Assembly: GCA_964424125.1 (NCBI GenBank)
Contig: CAYRHS010000037.1
Span: forward strand, 1 to 21,411
DNA from: CAYRHS01 sp964424125
GTDB taxonomy: Bacteria; Actinomycetota; Acidimicrobiia; IMCC26256; JAOSJL01
Length of the DNA: 21,411 bases
Reading direction: 5' to 3'
A program made the position numbers and the translations under genes. The first letter of the stretch is position 1; each line of letters begins with the position of its first letter. Positions 17,508 through 21,411 of the stretch are shown here, one piece after another. The notes under the pieces were generated by a model that was not told where the DNA came from, made no database searches, and was given only the letters and a program-made list of their open reading frames with translations.

Positions 17508-19319
17508 ATGGCGGCGGTGACGAGCGAGGATCTGGCCCGCGCGGTCGAGGGACAGACCGTCTCCCGGCTGTTCCGCGAGACCGTCGCGGCCCGCGGCGAC
17601 GAGGCGGCGCTGCGGTGGCAGTCCGGTGACGAGTGGCAGGAATGGACGTGGTCGGACTACGCCGCCCGGGCCACGGCGGTCGCCGGGGCGCTGCGCGACC
17701 GCGGGGTGGAGCGGGGGCGGCGCGTCATGCTCATGATGCGCAACCGGCCCGAGTTCCACGTCGCCGACGTGGCCGTGCTGCTCTGCGGCGCGACGCCGAT
17801 CTCGATCTACAACTCATCGGCCCCCGAACAGATCCAGTACCTCGTGAGCCACTCCGCGGGCACGGTGGCGATCGTCGAGGACGTCGACTACCTCGAGCGT
17901 CTCCTCAAGGTCCGTGACGAGCTCCCCACGCTGAAGACGATCGCGATCGTGGACGACCCTGACCAGCGCGCGCCGGCGGACGTCCTGCGCTGGGACTCCC
18001 TTCTCGACGCCTCACCCGTCGAGCTCCACGAGGCCGCGGAGCTCGCGCAACCGAGCGATCTCGCGACCGTGATCTACACGTCGGGCACGACGGGACCTCC
18101 GAAGGGCGTGATGCTCGACCACGCCAACATCGCCTGGACGATCGAGAGCCTCGAACGCTGCCTGAAGCTCGACCGCTACGCGGACCGGCGCCTCGTCTCG
18201 TACCTCCCGATGGCGCACATCGCCGAGCGCATGGTCTCCCACTACATGGGCGTTCGCTTCGGCTACGACGTCACCACGTGTCCGGAGCCGGGTCTGCTCG
18301 CCGGATATCTCGGTCACGTTCACCCGGAGCTGCTCTTCGCGGTGCCCCGTGTCTGGGAGAAGATCCAGACCGGCGTCAACACGGTGCTCGGTGCCGACTC
18401 CGACAAGCTCGAAGGCTTTCGGCAGGCTCGAGCCGTCGGGTTGCAGGCGGCGTTGGCGCGGGCCCGCGGCGAGGAGCTCCCTGCGGGCGTCCGCGCACGC
18501 TACGAGCAGGTCGAAGCGGAGGCCCTCCGGCCCGTCCGGGAGCTCCTCGGTCTCGACCAGCTGGTCACGGCCATCAGCGCTGCCGCCCCGATCACCAAGG
18601 AGACGCTCGAGTTCTTCCTCGGGCTCGGGCTCCCGATCGCCGAGCTCTATGGGATGTCGGAGTCGTCGGGGCCGATGACCTGGGCGCCGTATCGCGTCAA
18701 GCCCGGGACGGTGGGGCCCGCCATCCCGGGTTGCGAGGTGCGCCTGGCCGACGACGGCGAGGTGATCTGCCGCGGCGGCAACGTCTTTCGCGGCTACCTG
18801 AACGACCCCGAGAAGACGGCCGAGACCCTCGACGGAGAGGGTTGGCTCCACTCGGGTGACATCGGCCAGATGGACGACGAGGGCTACTTGAGAATCGTCG
18901 ACCGCAAGAAGGAGCTCATCATCACCGCCGGCGGGAAGAACATCTCGCCGGCCAACCTCGAAGCGGCGCTGAAGTCGCTCGATCTCGTCGGTCAGGCCTG
19001 CGTGGTCGGTGACGACAAGCCCTTCGTGAGCGCGCTGGTCGTTCTCGATCTCGAGTACCTGCCGGTGTGGGCGCAGCAGCACGACATCGACGTCGCGAAC
19101 GTGCAGGATCTCGTCTCCCACCCGAAGGTGCTCGAGGCAGTCGAGGAAGGGATCCGGGCGGCGAACCGGAACTTCAGCCGGGTCGAGCAGGTGAAGAAGT
19201 TCCGGGTGTTGGCCGACGAGTGGCTTCCCGACTCCGACGAGCTGACCCCCACCATGAAGCTCAAGCGGCGCGGCGTGCTCAAGAAGTACGCGCAGGAGAT
19301 CGAAGAGCTCTACTCGTAG
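17508..19319 (+). CDS. long-chain fatty acid-CoA ligase (AMP-binding)
   Basis: 603 residues from the ATG at 17508, which has GAGGGGGG upstream; the longer open frame back to 17256 is rejected because it covers the CoA-transferase end. ATP-dependent activation of fatty acids through an acyl-adenylate. Visible motifs are the P-loop TSGTTGPPKG at 191-200, LPMAHIAERM, AISAAAPITKETLEFF, ELYGMSES, GWLHSGDIG, DRKKELIITAGGKNISP and the C-terminal catalytic Lys584 in TPTMKLKRRG. The long helical insert after the central PRVWEKI and the overall length match the long-chain (FadD15-like) branch. No membrane segment is seen. It may feed beta-oxidation and so acetyl-CoA into the ethylmalonyl-CoA pathway; that link is inference. 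Confidence 0.95.
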   Translation: MAAVTSEDLARAVEGQTVSRLFRETVAARGDEAALRWQSGDEWQEWTWSDYAARATAVAGALRDRGVERGRRVMLMMRNRPEFHVADVAVLLCGATPISIYNSSAPEQIQYLVSHSAGTVAIVEDVDYLERLLKVRDELPTLKTIAIVDDPDQRAPADVLRWDSLLDASPVELHEAAELAQPSDLATVIYTSGTTGPPKGVMLDHANIAWTIESLERCLKLDRYADRRLVSYLPMAHIAERMVSHYMGVRFGYDVTTCPEPGLLAGYLGHVHPELLFAVPRVWEKIQTGVNTVLGADSDKLEGFRQARAVGLQAALARARGEELPAGVRARYEQVEAEALRPVRELLGLDQLVTAISAAAPITKETLEFFLGLGLPIAELYGMSESSGPMTWAPYRVKPGTVGPAIPGCEVRLADDGEVICRGGNVFRGYLNDPEKTAETLDGEGWLHSGDIGQMDDEGYLRIVDRKKELIITAGGKNISPANLEAALKSLDLVGQACVVGDDKPFVSALVVLDLEYLPVWAQQHDIDVANVQDLVSHPKVLEAVEEGIRAANRNFSRVEQVKKFRVLADEWLPDSDELTPTMKLKRRGVLKKYAQEIEELYS

Positions 19320-19361
19320 CGAGGGCTCCGTGGGAAAGGGCCTCTGGTCGCGAACAGCGAG

Positions 19362-20177
19362 TCAGGCCTCGCGTTCGGCGACCTGCACCTCGGACGCCCT
19401 CCCGGCGCGGGCGATCTCGAGCGCGCGCCCGGCTGCGGTCACGAGCGCGCGGGGTTCGAGCGCGTGCGTCGGGTAGCACGCGATCCCGGCGAAGAGTTGC
19501 ACGGGGTGGTCATCGGGGCTCTCGGCGAGCGCGGCCCGGACGCGTTCGACCGCCCACACCGCTCCGTGCTCGGACGCGCCGTCGAGCACGGCGGAGAGCA
19601 TGAGGTCGTTGACCCGTGTCAGCGAGTCGCACTCACGCATGGTGCGGAGAACGGCGTACGCGAGGGTGTCGAGCCGTTGCTCCAGTCCGGGCCCGCCACC
19701 GACCGCGAAGAGCACGACACTGAGCGGATGAAGATGACGGCGTGCGGACGCGACGCGCTGGTGGAGCAACGTCGTGAAGTGCTGCTCGTCGACGAGCCCC
19801 GGCGGCGCGTCGTCGGTCGTCGGGGACGACGCGGCCGGGTGTCGGGACTTCGCGGCCTCGCGCTCGCGGGCGGGGGTGCGCGAGTACGCGGGCGGCATCA
19901 TGACGCCGCTCGGATTGCTGCGAGACGGCAGGGTCTCGAGCAGCGCGGCGAGCGCTTCCATCTCCGTGCGCAGACGAGTGGCTTCGCCCGCGAGTTCCGT
20001 GACGCGTCGTTCCCGATCGCGCAGCCTCGCGGCGAGGGCCGCGGCGGCGATGCCGGTCACCAGACCCAGCCCGCCCGCGATCACGCCGAGCTCCGGAGCG
20101 TGCAGGACGACGCCGGCGACGCCGGCGGCCAGGGCGGCGACCGCGGCCAGGACCGAGATCACGAGGCGTTCGTCCAC
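19362..20177 (-). CDS. membrane protein with degenerate GGDEF domain
   Basis: 271 residues from a GTG at 20177, 26 bases after the mutase stop; a GTG at 20162 is nearly as good and neither has a clear ribosome site. The open frame continues far upstream but only through the mutase gene. Two hydrophobic helices at about 5-23 and 29-50 are followed by a charged coiled-coil segment near 50-82, a Pro/Ser linker, and a GGDEF-like domain at about 128-262. Family features remain, such as RVASARRHLHPLSVVLFAV, the RxxD-like RECDSLTRV, AGIACYPTHA and the final AAGRALEIARAGR. The GGDEF signature itself reads VNDLM (189-193), so it cannot make cyclic di-GMP by the normal mechanism. It may be a structural or sensor protein. 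Probably co-transcribed with the mutase. Confidence 0.8.
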   Translation of the reverse strand: MDERLVISVLAAVAALAAGVAGVVLHAPELGVIAGGLGLVTGIAAAALAARLRDRERRVTELAGEATRLRTEMEALAALLETLPSRSNPSGVMMPPAYSRTPAREREAAKSRHPAASSPTTDDAPPGLVDEQHFTTLLHQRVASARRHLHPLSVVLFAVGGGPGLEQRLDTLAYAVLRTMRECDSLTRVNDLMLSAVLDGASEHGAVWAVERVRAALAESPDDHPVQLFAGIACYPTHALEPRALVTAAGRALEIARAGRASEVQVAEREA

Positions 20178-20203
20178 TTCCCGGATGATCGGCGCCGGGA
20201 ATC

Positions 20204-21411
20204 TCAGCTTGAACGACTGGAAAGCGCGAGGTCGGCCATGTCGGCCACGATGGCGCCGAGTCGGAAGTCCTTCGGCGTGAAGATCCGGGCAACCCCGAGG
20301 TCCCGCAGCTTCGCCTGGTCCGCCTCGGGGATGATCCCGCCGACGACGACGGGAACCCCGACGCCCTCCTCCCGCAGCAGCCGCAGGGTCTCGGGCACGA
20401 GCTCCAGGTGCGATCCCGAGAGGATCGACAGCCCGACGAGGTCGACGTCCTCGTCCCGGGCTGCGGCCGCGATCTGAGCCGGCGTCAGTCGGATCCCCTG
20501 GTAGACGACCTCCATCCCGGCGTCGCGGGCGGCGACGGCGATCTGCTCCGCGCCGTTCGAGTGCCCGTCGAGACCGGGCTTGCCGACCAGGATGCGCAGC
20601 GGTCCACCGGTCTGCTCCGCGTCTGCTCGCACACGTTCGCGGACACTCGCGAGCTCGCCGCCGACTGAGGCGGCCACTCCACCGACGCCGGTCGGGGCGC
20701 GGAACTCTCCGAAGATGCTCCGGAGCGTGTCGGCCCATTCGCCGACGGTGCCGCCAGCGAGCGCGAGCTCGATCGTGGCCGGAACGAGGTTGGTGTCACC
20801 TTCCCCGTGAACGCGGAGGCGCTCGAGGGCCGCGCGCACCCTGGTCTCGTCGCGCTCGGAGCGCCAACGCCGGATCGACTCGATCTGCTCGTGCTCCGCG
20901 GCGGGATCGACGACGAGGTGCGCGGCTTCCGGGTCCTCCTCGAATCCCTGCGTCAGCGGGGAGGGCGCCGATTCGGTGAACCGGTTCACGCCGACGACGT
21001 CGATGTCGCCCGACTCGATACGGCGGACGCGTTCTGCATTCGATGTGACCAGCGCCGACTTGAGCTCGTCGAGCATGGCGAAGGCGCCTCCGCCCGAGAC
21101 GATCCGATCGAGTTCGGCGCGCGCCGCATCCATGAGCTCGGCCGTGTGGTGCTCGATGACCCGCGAGCCTTCGAAGATGTCGTCGTATTCGAGAAGGTCG
21201 GACTCGAACGCGAGGACCTGCTGGATCCGCAGTGACCACTGCTGATCCCAGGGCCGGGGCAGCCCGAGCGCCTCGTTCCAGGCGGGGAGCTGGATCGCCC
21301 GGGCGCGGGCGTCCTTCGAGAGGGTCACGCCCAGCATCTCCAGCGTGATGCGCTGGACGTTGTTCTCGGGCTGGGCCTGGTCATCCGCTTCAGCCCCGGC
21401 GCCGTCATTGA
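20204..21411 (-). CDS. ecm: B12-dependent acyl-CoA mutase of the ethylmalonyl-CoA mutase (MeaA) type, 5' end cut by the window
   Basis: The open frame runs off the right edge; the last 401 residues and the stop are present. The visible catalytic part reads NNVQRITLEMLGV, QLPAWNEALGLPRPWDQQWS and VLAFESDLLEYDDIFEG, which I recognise from the MeaA/ethylmalonyl-CoA mutase group rather than from classical methylmalonyl-CoA mutase. The C-terminal cobalamin-binding domain has DGHSNG at 20552-20569, with the cobalt-ligand His codon at 20561-20563, then LVGLSILSGSH and VVVGGIIPE. It moves the carbonyl group of ethylmalonyl-CoA to give methylsuccinyl-CoA by adenosylcobalamin radical chemistry. Assignment to Ecm over Mcm rests on remembered family sequence plus the ccr context; methylmalonyl-CoA mutase is the alternative. 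Confidence 0.88.
   Translation of the reverse strand, partial: NDGAGAEADDQAQPENNVQRITLEMLGVTLSKDARARAIQLPAWNEALGLPRPWDQQWSLRIQQVLAFESDLLEYDDIFEGSRVIEHHTAELMDAARAELDRIVSGGGAFAMLDELKSALVTSNAERVRRIESGDIDVVGVNRFTESAPSPLTQGFEEDPEAAHLVVDPAAEHEQIESIRRWRSERDETRVRAALERLRVHGEGDTNLVPATIELALAGGTVGEWADTLRSIFGEFRAPTGVGGVAASVGGELASVRERVRADAEQTGGPLRILVGKPGLDGHSNGAEQIAVAARDAGMEVVYQGIRLTPAQIAAAARDEDVDLVGLSILSGSHLELVPETLRLLREEGVGVPVVVGGIIPEADQAKLRDLGVARIFTPKDFRLGAIVADMADLALSSRSS

Noticed and set aside
18012..19121. 369-codon minus-strand frame opposite the acyl-CoA synthetase
   Set aside because: No family pattern; the sense gene has all adenylation motifs.
20178..20738. Longer version of the GGDEF-like gene starting inside the mutase
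   Set aside because: The extension is Arg-rich shadow sequence of the cobalamin-binding domain; the membrane helices begin only after 20177.

Overview
The window is a GC-rich (around 70% by eye), gene-dense bacterial chromosome segment. It looks actinobacterial: it carries a small acyl-CoA carboxylase epsilon subunit, many GTG starts, many 4-bp start/stop overlaps and several starts that appear leaderless. An Acidimicrobiia-like lineage would fit, but that is an inference from gene content, not a placement. No tRNA, rRNA, CRISPR array, insertion sequence or prophage gene was seen, and no gap between genes reaches 300 bases.

Region 1 (1-5799) is a membrane and AAA+ module. Five genes run leftward from 5799 to 654: a multi-pass membrane protein with a proline-rich tail, a DUF4129 protein, a DUF4350 protein, a MoxR-type ATPase and a DUF58 protein. 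Every junction overlaps, so they are almost certainly one translationally coupled operon. A SpoIIM-family membrane protein, cut by the left edge, runs into them tail to tail and shares 34 bases with the DUF58 gene. The membrane gene contains a run of 28 G in a nearly pure G/C block, which is either an assembly artefact or a slippage-prone tract.

Region 2 (5862-9697) is carbon metabolism. A leftward acetyl-CoA acetyltransferase is divergent from a small antibiotic-biosynthesis-monooxygenase-fold protein. Next comes crotonyl-CoA carboxylase/reductase (ccr) with all four CO2-binding residues, an ethylmalonyl/methylmalonyl-CoA epimerase 4 bases behind it, and a RidA-fold protein that lacks the usual active-site arginine.

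Region 3 (9698-10766) holds an Hsp20 chaperone with a recognisable promoter and terminator, and a small uncharacterised protein. Region 4 (10824-13810) is a biotin-dependent carboxylase operon: a beta subunit with the aspartate expected for propionyl-CoA specificity, an epsilon subunit and a metallophosphoesterase. Region 5 (13827-16143) is an MFS exporter gene and a TetR regulator in a GTGA-overlapped pair behind a strong inverted-repeat operator. Region 6 (16160-19319) is a class III CoA-transferase and a long-chain acyl-CoA synthetase. Region 7 (19362-21411, leftward) is a B12-dependent mutase of the ethylmalonyl-CoA mutase (Ecm/MeaA) type, cut by the right edge, followed by a membrane protein with a degenerate GGDEF domain.

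Together, thiolase, Ccr, epimerase, Ecm and propionyl-CoA carboxylase cover the diagnostic part of the ethylmalonyl-CoA pathway for acetyl-CoA assimilation, split over four transcription units. The other steps (acetoacetyl-CoA reductase, crotonase, methylsuccinyl-CoA dehydrogenase, mesaconyl-CoA hydratase, malyl-CoA lyase) are not in this window.
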